From Candidatus Gastranaerophilales bacterium (GTDB taxonomy: Bacteria; Cyanobacteriota; Vampirovibrionia; Gastranaerophilales; Gastranaerophilaceae): 64,000 bases of DNA. Below are positions 41,507 to 49,172 of the stretch, piece by piece. The first letter of the stretch is position 1. Each line of letters begins with the position of its first letter. A model generated the notes under the pieces. That model saw nothing but the letters and a program-made list of their open reading frames with translations, had not been told where the DNA came from and did not search any database. The DNA lies in assembly GCA_944324285.1 (NCBI GenBank), contig CALUVR010000006.1, positions 1 to 64,000 on the forward strand. The letters are read 5' to 3'. A program made the position numbers and the translations under genes.

Positions 41507-42184
41507 CTACTTTTTAGTTAACTTTGCGACCTGAATAAACTTTTTGGCATCGTTAATAGGGATTGCAAAACCGATACCGATATTGGAAATATTATTATCA
41601 GGGTTGTAAATAGATTGATTAATCCCGATAACTTCACCCGACGTGTTTAATAATGGTCCGCCCGAACACCCCGGGTTAATTGCGGCATCCGTCTGGATTT
41701 TATTTTTTGCATAATCAATTCGAGAAATTATTCCCTGTGTGAGAGTTCCTGCAAATCCAAACGGATTTCCTATTGCAAGTACCTTCTGTCCGACTTTAAT
41801 ATTCTCTGAATCTCCAAATTTTATAGTCTTTAAAGGTTGTTTTGGCTGAATTTTTAAAAGCGCAAGGTCGTTATTTTTCCCCATTTTTGATACTACTTTT
41901 GCTTTATAAAGCTGTCCGCCAGAGGTCTTAACCTCAATATCGACACCCCCTTCCACAACATGCGAACCCGTCAGGATTAGTCCGTCTGGTGTCACAATAC
42001 AGCCGGTACCTGCTGAAACGCCGTCATCAAGCTGGGCTTCTATCGCAACAATTGCAGGATTTATAGCCTCGTAAACAGATATACTGATTTGTTCGTCAGC
42101 TGTATAATTAGCACTAAATACAGGCGTTATTAACGTGAAACTTAACACTGCCATAGCTGTTACTAATATTATTCTGATAAACAT
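41507..42184 (-). CDS. secreted trypsin-like serine protease without PDZ domain
   Basis: 225 aa. A signal peptide (cleavage near VFSA, ~25) is followed by a chymotrypsin-type fold with the HtrA/Deg pattern: His75 in LTGSHVVEG, Asp106 in NNDLALL, Ser174 in NPGCSGGPLL. The usual HtrA strings have Asn-x-His-Val and GNSGGPL, so two flanking residues differ. The protein stops at the end of the protease domain; PDZ domains are absent, so no regulated oligomer is expected. It probably degrades damaged envelope proteins. AGGGG ribosome site. Confidence 0.87.
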   Translation of the reverse strand: MFIRIILVTAMAVLSFTLITPVFSANYTADEQISISVYEAINPAIVAIEAQLDDGVSAGTGCIVTPDGLILTGSHVVEGGVDIEVKTSGGQLYKAKVVSKMGKNNDLALLKIQPKQPLKTIKFGDSENIKVGQKVLAIGNPFGFAGTLTQGIISRIDYAKNKIQTDAAINPGCSGGPLLNTSGEVIGINQSIYNPDNNISNIGIGFAIPINDAKKFIQVAKLTKK

Positions 42185-42265
42185 AACTTTTTCCCCTTTA
42201 TAAATACATTATTTCAGTTTTAAGCCGTTTCGCACCCTCCGCATAAAAATTTTTGTGGTCTGTTA

Positions 42266-42294
42266 TTGAAATTATTAAAATTTTAATGTATAAT
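42266..42294 (+). promoter_or_regulatory. promoter of ycf23
   Basis: TTGAAA (42266-42271), 17 bp, TATAAT (42289-42294), about 45 bp before the AGGAG site of the gene. Confidence 0.75.
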
Positions 42295-42346
42295 AACTCT
42301 CAAAAGTTAATGTTTAATTAACCTCAGATTATAGAAGGAGAAAAAA

Positions 42347-43099
42347 ATGAGCAGAATTGATTCTTTCAAAAAAGACTTAGAAGCTAAAAAAGCTGTAAAA
42401 ATTATCGCAGGTATTGATAACTTCGATATTGAAAATATTAAAAAAGTTGTAAAATCCGCAGAACAAGCAGGCGCAAGCGCTGTTGATATCTGTGCAGATG
42501 CTGATATCGTTAAAGAAATCAGAAGTATGACTGATATGCCTTTGTTTGTATCTTCAATTGTTCCGGAAGAACTTGCAAGAGCAGTTGAACTCGGCGCTGA
42601 CGCTATTGAACTCGGAAACTTTGATGTTTTATACAAAAAAGGTGCATCTTTCTCAAGAGAAGATGTTCTTGCACTTGTTAAAAGAACTCTTGAAATCATT
42701 GACGAAAAAGTATTCTTCAGCGTAACAATCCCTGGTGAAATTTCTGTCGCTGACCAGATTGAACTCGCAAGAGAATTGGAAGCTATGGGCATTGATTTAA
42801 TCCAAACAGAAGGTCACTTCTCAAAAGAACAGGCTGAAGGCGTCAGAGGATTAATGGAAAGAGCTGAACTTACACTTTCTAACACAATTGAACTTTCAAG
42901 AAATATTGAAATGCCTATTATGACAGCTACAGGCATCAACCCGACTACTGCACCTTTTGCTTTCGCTGCAGGCGCAAGCGCAATCGGATGTGGTTCTTGC
43001 ATTAATAAAATGAATTCAGAATTATCAATGATTGCAACTGCAAAACAACTTGTTGAAATTGCATCTAAAAATGCTGAAAAAGTTGCAGCTTTGGTTTAA
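42347..43099 (+). CDS. ycf23: Ycf23 / DUF561 family TIM-barrel protein
   Basis: 250 aa. It is organised as a (beta/alpha)8 barrel: KIIAGIDNFD, AGASAVDICAD, MPLFVSSIVPEE, GADAIELGNFD, KVFFSVTIPGE, GIDLIQTEG, PIMTATGIN and the phosphate-loop-like AGASAIGCGSC. This matches the Ycf23 family found in cyanobacteria and plastids, whose function is unknown. It is the best lineage marker here, since DUF561 is otherwise almost limited to Cyanobacteria. Own promoter and terminator; codon use suggests good expression. Confidence 0.85.
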   Translation: MSRIDSFKKDLEAKKAVKIIAGIDNFDIENIKKVVKSAEQAGASAVDICADADIVKEIRSMTDMPLFVSSIVPEELARAVELGADAIELGNFDVLYKKGASFSREDVLALVKRTLEIIDEKVFFSVTIPGEISVADQIELARELEAMGIDLIQTEGHFSKEQAEGVRGLMERAELTLSNTIELSRNIEMPIMTATGINPTTAPFAFAAGASAIGCGSCINKMNSELSMIATAKQLVEIASKNAEKVAALV

Positions 43100-43114
43100 T
43101 TTTTAACTAATATA

Positions 43115-43153
43115 AAAGCAGCCCCTTATGCACATAGTGCTGGGGCTGTTTTT
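43115..43153 (+). terminator. terminator of ycf23
   Basis: CAGCCCC (43119-43125) and GGGGCTG (43142-43148), loop 16 nt, followed by TTTTTT. Confidence 0.82.
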
Positions 43154-43171
43154 ATGTAGATATGAAAGTTT

Positions 43172-44173
43172 TTATTTCTTACTGACAAAAAGCGCGTCAA
43201 ATTCACTCCGGCTGCAAGATTTTATCATTTCAAACAGCTTGTAATTTGTTAACTGTGTATATATTTTTTTATCAAGATCTTTTTTCTCAGCTTCTATTAA
43301 ACGAACTTTCATCTCTTTATAAAATTCATCTTTTAAAGCTGCAGGACATAAGGTATATGCTTCTACCGATAAATTATATTTGTACTGGAACAGGGCGTAT
43401 TTATAACGTTCATACTGTCCGGCTTTTTCAATTTCATTCTCTATCATATCAAGTATTTTAAAAGCATCGAAAACATGTTGTTTCATAATTAAAGAAGAAA
43501 CAGAACCCTTGTCATCCAGTCTGTATCTGTAATATACATTATCTGTCATAACGATACTCTTTGCTTTTAGAGCAGAAGTTACCCAGAAATAATTATCTTC
43601 ATACTTTTTGACATCAGGAAACTTAATATTATTTTCTTCTATTAGTCCGCGGCGGAATATCTTATTACAGACACTGAGATTACGTGAAAATGGTCTTATA
43701 CAGTCGTCAAATGTGTGTATTGCATAATCAAACGAATGGTTCCGCCAGTCCTCATATTCAAAAAATCTACCCTCTATTAAATCGCTCAATCTTGGATTAT
43801 AAAAACAAGCATTAAACATAAAAATGTCTATATCACGGTTCGCTTTATCCAATACATTGAGAAAAACATCATACAAGTCAAGCAAGACCCAATCGTCAGC
43901 ATCTATAAACGATATATAATCCCCGGCGGCTTCCTCCAGACCTCTGTTTCTCGCCGAACTAACCCCGCTGTTTTGCTGTTTAAAAACTTTGAAGCGGGAA
44001 TCCTTCTCTCCGAACCATTTTAAAACACCTGAACTTCCGTCACTTGAGCCGTCGTCCACACAAATTACCTCAAGATTATCATAGGTCTGGTATCTTAATG
44101 TGTTCAAACATTTTTCCAAATATTTTATACTGTTATATACAGGAACTATCACTGATATTAATGGTTTATCCAT
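43172..44173 (-). CDS. glycosyltransferase family 2 (a)
   Basis: 333 aa. The N-terminal GT-A domain has ISVIVPVYNSIKYLEKCL, VDDGSSDGSSG, NSGVSSARNRGLEEA and the DxD motif FIDADDW. It transfers a sugar from a nucleotide donor; the C-terminal ~120 residues are helical and probably set the acceptor. It is the last gene of the fkbM-GT2b-GT2a unit and overlaps its upstream neighbour by 8 bp. The acceptor could be surface polysaccharide or the adjacent flagellar system. Confidence 0.9.
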   Translation of the reverse strand: MDKPLISVIVPVYNSIKYLEKCLNTLRYQTYDNLEVICVDDGSSDGSSGVLKWFGEKDSRFKVFKQQNSGVSSARNRGLEEAAGDYISFIDADDWVLLDLYDVFLNVLDKANRDIDIFMFNACFYNPRLSDLIEGRFFEYEDWRNHSFDYAIHTFDDCIRPFSRNLSVCNKIFRRGLIEENNIKFPDVKKYEDNYFWVTSALKAKSIVMTDNVYYRYRLDDKGSVSSLIMKQHVFDAFKILDMIENEIEKAGQYERYKYALFQYKYNLSVEAYTLCPAALKDEFYKEMKVRLIEAEKKDLDKKIYTQLTNYKLFEMIKSCSRSEFDALFVSKK

Positions 44174-45149
44174 ATTTCACCACCGTATAAGTTTTTCTGA
44201 ATTCGTCGTAATTCATATCAAGAATTGCTTTATATACGTTCAGATTATTCCTATCAACATCAGACATTGCATAGCCGCTGTAGAATTCATAATCCAATTC
44301 CTTCGGAAATTCTTTTATTTTATTATAAAAACTTTCCTTTAAGTCATCTCTTATAATCCCTAAAGTTCTAACCAAATCCCTGATTGTAAGCAAATCAATT
44401 AATTGTTGATATTGTTCCCTGCAGCTTGAATTTTTGAAAAACATTTTCCGTAATTCACAAACCTTAAACATATCAAAATACTTTTTATCCTTCTGTTCCA
44501 TTTCGGAGCCTTTTCTGTTTAAGTAATTGTAGTACAAAGCTTCCGGATAATAACTCATTCGTTTTGCTTTTGTATAAACTTCCGCCCAAAACGGAACATC
44601 TTCCATTATTAAATTTTTGAACGGAATATTCTTTATTAAATCTGTTCTGTATAACTTGGACCATGCAGTTTCGCTTATTGCCGGATATACAACAGGCGGA
44701 AGCGTTTCGATGGAAAAGGTTTCATCTTTATAATTTTGTTTTAAATAATCACATGATAGATACTGCTTCGTATTATTTTTTAAATCTTCACCGAAATACT
44801 CAAATATAACAAGATCCGACTCAAGTTTTTCCGCATAATTATAAAGTCTTTCGCAGGCAATTGTCGAAATTTTATCATCACTGTCTACAAACAAGGTATA
44901 TTTACCACATGCAGCTTTAATACCTGCATTACGGGCTGAAGAAAGCCCTCCGTTTTCTTTATCTATAATCTTCACTCTTCTATCAAATTTGCGGTATTGC
45001 TGAATTATTTTAAGCGAATTATCGGTTGAGCCGTCATTCACGCATATCAATTCCACGTCATTTAATGACTGCGAAAGGATACTATCCAGACATCTTGAAA
45101 TATATTGTTCTACATTATATACAGGAACTATAACCGAAATTTTTACCAT
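44166..45149 (-). CDS. glycosyltransferase family 2 (b)
   Basis: 327 aa. KISVIVPVYNVEQYISRCL, CVNDGSTDNS, NGGLSSARNAG and LFVDSDDK are all GT2 motifs, in order. It differs from its neighbour mainly in the helical C-terminal half, suggesting a different acceptor. The frame is open to a TTG at 45185 within fkbM; ATG 45149 is preferred because the family starts there. It has no Shine-Dalgarno; a TATTAT lies 7 nt before the ATG, so it may have its own leaderless start inside the unit. Confidence 0.88.
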   Translation of the reverse strand: MVKISVIVPVYNVEQYISRCLDSILSQSLNDVELICVNDGSTDNSLKIIQQYRKFDRRVKIIDKENGGLSSARNAGIKAACGKYTLFVDSDDKISTIACERLYNYAEKLESDLVIFEYFGEDLKNNTKQYLSCDYLKQNYKDETFSIETLPPVVYPAISETAWSKLYRTDLIKNIPFKNLIMEDVPFWAEVYTKAKRMSYYPEALYYNYLNRKGSEMEQKDKKYFDMFKVCELRKMFFKNSSCREQYQQLIDLLTIRDLVRTLGIIRDDLKESFYNKIKEFPKELDYEFYSGYAMSDVDRNNLNVYKAILDMNYDEFRKTYTVVKYG

Positions 45150-45162
45150 AACGTATATAATA

Positions 45163-46173
45163 CTATAATTTTGGAACTTCCGCAACTAGTAAAGTTTCAA
45201 AAAGTTTATTTTCAGGCGGACATATTATTCTGAAGGTGTAGCCCAAATTCCAGGACTCTATTATAGGTTTTATAAAAAGATAATCCTCAGGTTTGTGGTA
45301 AATACTTATTAAAAGTGCAGGTTTTTGCGATTTAATAGTTTTTTCCGCACCTTTCAAAAAAGATTGTTCAAAGCCTTCAATATCTACCTTTATAAGCCCG
45401 ATATCCAGATCTTTTTCTTCTGCAAAAGAATCCAGCGTGCGTGAAAGTACAAAATCTTCCGAATTATCTACAATTTCCACCATTGAACTCTGACCGGAAA
45501 GACAGAGTTTTTCATTATCTTTTTCGCCTAGTGCACAATAAACAGGCTCTATATTTTCAATATGATTAAGCGTAATATTTTTTTTCATTTTTTTTAAATT
45601 ATCTGCCGACGCTTCAAACGAATAGATTTTTTTATCCGTGTATTTTGAAAAAACAAGTGCTGAGTCACCGATAAATCCGCCGACATCTATAATATCCTTA
45701 TCGCGGATTTTATCGAGAGTTTTTAATTCATCAATACTGTGCCTGTGATAAAAAACACTCGGCTCAAAATGATTTGAACTTAATACATAATTCTTATAAA
45801 CATAGAACCCGTCAAAAGTCTGCTTAATTTGTCCAAAAAAATCACGCCGCACCGTATCTGCAAAAACGGGATCCACCATAAATTTTTTCTGAAACGAATA
45901 TATTTCATCTAACGTCACATCGTGTTTTTTTACAAGCGAATTATATGACTTATAAATATCAACTATTTTGTCAACTTCTTTAACACTTTCGCTATCCAGA
46001 CCGTTAATCAATCTTTCATAATCTGATTTAAAATAATCTGCATCAAAATCATAGCCGCGGCTTCTTGTGTATTTTGATACAAAATTAAAGCTTTTCACAA
46101 GCGGAAGAGTTTTTTCGGTAATTTCCTCTGAGATATCAACTTCCAAATTCGGGAACATTTCTTTGTTTATCAT
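45163..46173 (-). CDS. FkbM-family methyltransferase
   Basis: 336 aa. An SAM-binding Rossmann core begins at DIIDVGGFIGDSALVF and YSFEASADNLKKM, and continues to LIKVDIEGFEQSFLKGA, the FkbM signature. A ~130-residue helical part precedes it. Such enzymes O-methylate sugars in glycan clusters, which fits the two GT2 genes downstream. TTGACG/TAAAAT lies so close that the mRNA should begin at or within 1-2 nt of ATG 46173. It is the first gene of the unit. Confidence 0.85.
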   Translation of the reverse strand: MINKEMFPNLEVDISEEITEKTLPLVKSFNFVSKYTRSRGYDFDADYFKSDYERLINGLDSESVKEVDKIVDIYKSYNSLVKKHDVTLDEIYSFQKKFMVDPVFADTVRRDFFGQIKQTFDGFYVYKNYVLSSNHFEPSVFYHRHSIDELKTLDKIRDKDIIDVGGFIGDSALVFSKYTDKKIYSFEASADNLKKMKKNITLNHIENIEPVYCALGEKDNEKLCLSGQSSMVEIVDNSEDFVLSRTLDSFAEEKDLDIGLIKVDIEGFEQSFLKGAEKTIKSQKPALLISIYHKPEDYLFIKPIIESWNLGYTFRIICPPENKLFETLLVAEVPKL

Positions 46174-46180
46174 AAGTAAA

Positions 46181-46209
46181 ATTTTACAACTTTTAATACT
46201 ATTCGTCAA
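46181..46209 (-). promoter_or_regulatory. promoter of fkbM unit (leaderless)
   Basis: Minus strand TTGACG (46204-46209), exactly 17 bp, TAAAAT (46181-46186), then 7 nt to the ATG. Confidence 0.65.
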
Positions 46210-46210
46210 A

Positions 46211-46239
46211 TGAAAAGAGGGACCAAAAATCCCTCTTTG
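46211..46239 (-). terminator. terminator of flagellar unit
   Basis: AAAGAGGGA (46214-46222) and TCCCTCTTT (46230-46238), loop 7 nt. Located after the flagellar hook/rod gene and overlapping the start of the fkbM promoter region. Confidence 0.75.
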
Positions 46240-46268
46240 TAAATGGAGTTTGAATTAAGATATGAAAA

Positions 46269-47105
46269 TTAATTACCTACAAGCCTCAAGGCTTCTTCAA
46301 GTAATTCTTTGTTGGAAGATATGAGTTTATTTGAGATTTCAAGCTGTAATTTTGCCATCTGGAAATAAGAAATATTCCCTTTAAAATCGGCGTTTGACAT
46401 CTCTAATAAGCCTGAACGGATTGAACCGTAACCCAATAGAGGTTTTCCGGATTCTTCTGTTTCTACATATTGTCCGTCTTTGAATTCATACAAGCCTGCT
46501 GCATTGTGGAAGTTTCTTGTTGTAATTCTATACAGCGGAACCGTACGTTTGCCGTTGTCGGCTTTTCCGTAGATTGTGCCATCCTCTTTTATTTCAAAGT
46601 CGTCGTATTTACCAAGATATTTACCGTTATTCGGGTCAATCCACATTTTTATGTTTGTTGTCGGAATATCAAGGGCACCGCCTTTCAGGGCTGTTTCCTG
46701 ATAAAGGTCTGCGGAGATTGTTTTTGTCCCCTGCATAATTTCACCCTTATCATTCAAAATGTAGCCCTGAACGGTATTTCCATTTCTGTCACGGTAAACA
46801 CCTTCCCCGTCAAATGTAAATTCTCCCAGACGAGTATAAACACTCTTGCCTTCAGGAGTTTTCATCAGGAAAAAGCCTTTGCCTTCAAGAAATAAGTTAT
46901 CGTTTGAAGTACCCGGAGTAGATTTTCCCTGACTGATTTTTTTGTCGTAGTCATCGGATATTGCTCCGCCCAAAAAGGTTTTAAAATTAACCTGTTTTTC
47001 CCTGAAACCCGGTGTATAGATGTTAGTCATGTTATCCGCAATAACATCCATCCAGTTGGTTGTAGATTTCTGGGTATTCAGCGCAGTAATAAATGAATCA
47101 TTCAT
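46269..47105 (-). CDS. flagellar hook/rod family protein (FlgE/FlgF/FlgG type)
   Basis: 278 aa. The N-terminus ITALNTQKSTTNWMDVIADNMTNIYTPGFR is the conserved flagellar rod helix with the typical ANNxANxNTxGF plan. LEGKGFFLMKTPEGKSVYTRLGEFTFD is the FlgE/F/G core, and the C-terminal IRSGLLEMSNADF..QLEISNKLISSNKELLEEAL helix packs with the first. Length fits FlgF or FlgG; hook FlgE would be longer. Overlaps the fliK-like gene by 8 bp. Confidence 0.88.
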   Translation of the reverse strand: MNDSFITALNTQKSTTNWMDVIADNMTNIYTPGFREKQVNFKTFLGGAISDDYDKKISQGKSTPGTSNDNLFLEGKGFFLMKTPEGKSVYTRLGEFTFDGEGVYRDRNGNTVQGYILNDKGEIMQGTKTISADLYQETALKGGALDIPTTNIKMWIDPNNGKYLGKYDDFEIKEDGTIYGKADNGKRTVPLYRITTRNFHNAAGLYEFKDGQYVETEESGKPLLGYGSIRSGLLEMSNADFKGNISYFQMAKLQLEISNKLISSNKELLEEALRLVGN

Positions 47106-48012
47106 TATTTTGCTCCTTATTATTTTTGTTTTGTTTTTCTCTTTCCTGACGGGATTTTGAGTAATTTAAATCACCGTAAGCGATATTTTCTTCATTAAAT
47201 CTTTGTTTAAGAAAATCTATATTATTTCTGAGATATGCTTCAACAGCTTTATCACCGGGGATAAAGTTTGCGTTGATTTTCCCTTCTTTATCCACCTGCA
47301 AAATTACTGAAACATCTTTGTCAAAATCAATTCTGAATGGTTGGTGGGTTTTGGCGGACTCCTGAAGATTAGCAATCAAAGCTGCGGTAGCTTTTGCTGT
47401 AGACTGAGCCTGCTGGACGTTTCCGCCATTCAATACCTTTTGGAATTCAGCCGCAACGCTTTTGGCAGACATATCTGTTTTATTCACCAAATCCGAGAAA
47501 AATTTTGCATCACTATCCGACATTTTTATAGAAGAATAATCTACGGACGGCGAAATACTTGCGATTTCAGCGCGGGTTGTCGCAGTCATAAGATTTACGG
47601 CATTGAGATTAAACTGACCGCCGTTTTTGAGCATAAAAGATTTAACCTGATCAGAAAGGGCGGCGTAGTCATCTCCCTGAGCTTCCGCCATAGAAACCTC
47701 TCCTTTTAACGGTTGTTTAGACTCATCAGAGGCAGCGTCTGCTTTTGCATCAGTCTTTTCTTCCTGCTTATCAGCAGAAGGCTTTTCTTCTTTTTTCTCA
47801 GATTTAGTATTATCTTCTTTTTTAGATACCTCTTCTGTTTCCGACTCCTGTTCTGTTTGTTGAATATCTTTTGTATCCTCAGCTTCAGACGCCTTTAATT
47901 CATCCTGAAAAGAGGATTTTTTCTCTGACGTACGAGAAGTTGACGTGGATTTTGAGGCTGTAATCCCGTTACTTCCGAAAATTGCTGTTGCTGCTGTTTC
48001 TACATTTATCAT
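47098..48012 (-). CDS. fliK: flagellar hook-length control protein FliK-like
   Basis: 304 aa. Residues ~25-105 are a Glu/Lys/Ser-rich disordered spacer, as in the FliK ruler. The C-terminal part HQPFRIDFDKDVSVILQVDKEGKINANFIP resembles the FliK core that switches export specificity, followed by a Lys/Asn/Gln tail. Identification rests on this composition plus its position between fliJ and the rod/hook gene. It starts 9 bp after the fliJ stop. Confidence 0.72.
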   Translation of the reverse strand: MINVETAATAIFGSNGITASKSTSTSRTSEKKSSFQDELKASEAEDTKDIQQTEQESETEEVSKKEDNTKSEKKEEKPSADKQEEKTDAKADAASDESKQPLKGEVSMAEAQGDDYAALSDQVKSFMLKNGGQFNLNAVNLMTATTRAEIASISPSVDYSSIKMSDSDAKFFSDLVNKTDMSAKSVAAEFQKVLNGGNVQQAQSTAKATAALIANLQESAKTHQPFRIDFDKDVSVILQVDKEGKINANFIPGDKAVEAYLRNNIDFLKQRFNEENIAYGDLNYSKSRQEREKQNKNNKEQNNE

Positions 48013-48021
48013 TTTTATTAA

Positions 48022-48510
48022 TTACCCTCCATCCAGTTCGTGAAGCTGCCGCATAATTTCTTTTTCTTCTTCTTCGATTTTTTCAAGGTTTTGCCTGTAA
48101 AACCTTGTTACACCGAGTTCCGAAAAAGTTTTCAGTTCAGCCGCTTTTTCTTCTGCAATATAGGCTTCCCTGTTTTTTTCTTTATGCTTTTCAAGAACCT
48201 TTACACCCTGCTCAAGCTTGACGAGTTTTTCTTTTTCTATATCAAGTTTTCGCTGAGCTTCTACACGGATTTCTTCTAATTTTTCCGCCTTGTCCCATAG
48301 GTGAACGAGGTAATTATCATACGCTTCGTACATCATAGGGTCAGCGTGACGCATGTTCTGCTTTGTAGCCTCTATCTCTTCGTTATTTTTTCTTATATTC
48401 TCTTCCGCTATAAAGACTGCCTGCTGTGCTTTTTGAACAACTAATAATTGTTCTTCTTTTTTGCGAATTCTGAATTCTAAGACTTTTTGTAATCTGTAAC
48501 GAAAAGGCAT
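48022..48510 (-). CDS. fliJ: flagellar export chaperone FliJ
   Basis: 162 aa. The start FRYRLQKVLEFRIRKKEEQ is the FliJ signature. The whole protein is a two-stranded coiled coil rich in Glu, Lys and Gln. FliJ binds the FliI/FliH export ATPase and escorts substrates. It is first in the fliJ-fliK-hook unit on the minus strand. There is no strong Shine-Dalgarno; TATAGT lies 5 nt before the ATG, so a leaderless start is possible. Confidence 0.87.
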   Translation of the reverse strand: MPFRYRLQKVLEFRIRKKEEQLLVVQKAQQAVFIAEENIRKNNEEIEATKQNMRHADPMMYEAYDNYLVHLWDKAEKLEEIRVEAQRKLDIEKEKLVKLEQGVKVLEKHKEKNREAYIAEEKAAELKTFSELGVTRFYRQNLEKIEEEEKEIMRQLHELDGG

Positions 48511-48600
48511 TTTAGACTATACTTTCTTGTGATTATTATGTTATATAACCGCAAGTTCAGAAACATCTAAACGTATGATATATTTAATGATAAAAATCAA

Positions 48601-49044
48601 TTAGTCAATAATATGAACGCCTGTACCGGAACTGATTTGTTCATCATGATGATACCAGCCGTTTATACTTTCATAGTCAGTTTGTTTCCCGTTAAGAGAA
48701 TTAGTATCATCATCCCAGTAAGGATTAACCTGCGGGGTAACTCCTGTCGGCGTACCTGTGAAAAATGTACTTATTCTATTGAATAACCCGCCTGTACCGC
48801 CGATATTTACGCTATTATAACCATATCTGTTTCTATACCTCGGATTATCGTAGGGTCTGTCGTAAATAGGTCGCGGGTGTCTGTGATAATTTCCACGGTG
48901 CGGTCTGTGACTACGAAAATGGCTGTTGTATATGCTAGGATTATAAGCAGGACGTCCAGGCGAATATGTTGTGACATATCTTGTTGCGAATGCTCCGTTT
49001 ATGGAAAATATAACTCCTATTAATAATACTAAAGATTTTTTCAT
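48601..49044 (-). CDS. small secreted His/Arg/Tyr-rich protein
   Basis: 147 aa. MKKSLVLLIGVIFSINGAFA is a signal peptide. The mature N-terminal half is full of His, Arg, Pro and Tyr (SHFRSHRPHRGNYHRHP), which could bind metals or polyanions. The remainder is Gly/Thr/Asn-rich and ends YHHDEQ..GVHIID. No family recognised. GAGGAG lies 7 nt before the ATG. Single-gene unit. Confidence 0.68.
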   Translation of the reverse strand: MKKSLVLLIGVIFSINGAFATRYVTTYSPGRPAYNPSIYNSHFRSHRPHRGNYHRHPRPIYDRPYDNPRYRNRYGYNSVNIGGTGGLFNRISTFFTGTPTGVTPQVNPYWDDDTNSLNGKQTDYESINGWYHHDEQISSGTGVHIID

Positions 49045-49137
49045 AATATACTCCTCTGATTTTTGAAAAGTTTACAACAGGGTGAGAGAATTTTCATTAG
49101 ACCCTAAGGCGATATTTTATTTAAAAATATTAAATAG

Positions 49138-49166
49138 TTAACTGTTATAAAAAAATAGATTATAAT
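49138..49166 (+). promoter_or_regulatory. promoter of GH38 gene (leaderless)
   Basis: TTAACT (49138-49143), 17 bp, TATAAT (49161-49166), then six bases to the ATG at 49173; no Shine-Dalgarno. Confidence 0.6.
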
Positions 49167-49172
49167 AAGAAT

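Noticed and set aside
46470-46895. 141-codon plus-strand frame opposite the flagellar gene
   Set aside because: Shadow of the flagellar frame; no promoter or ribosome site.
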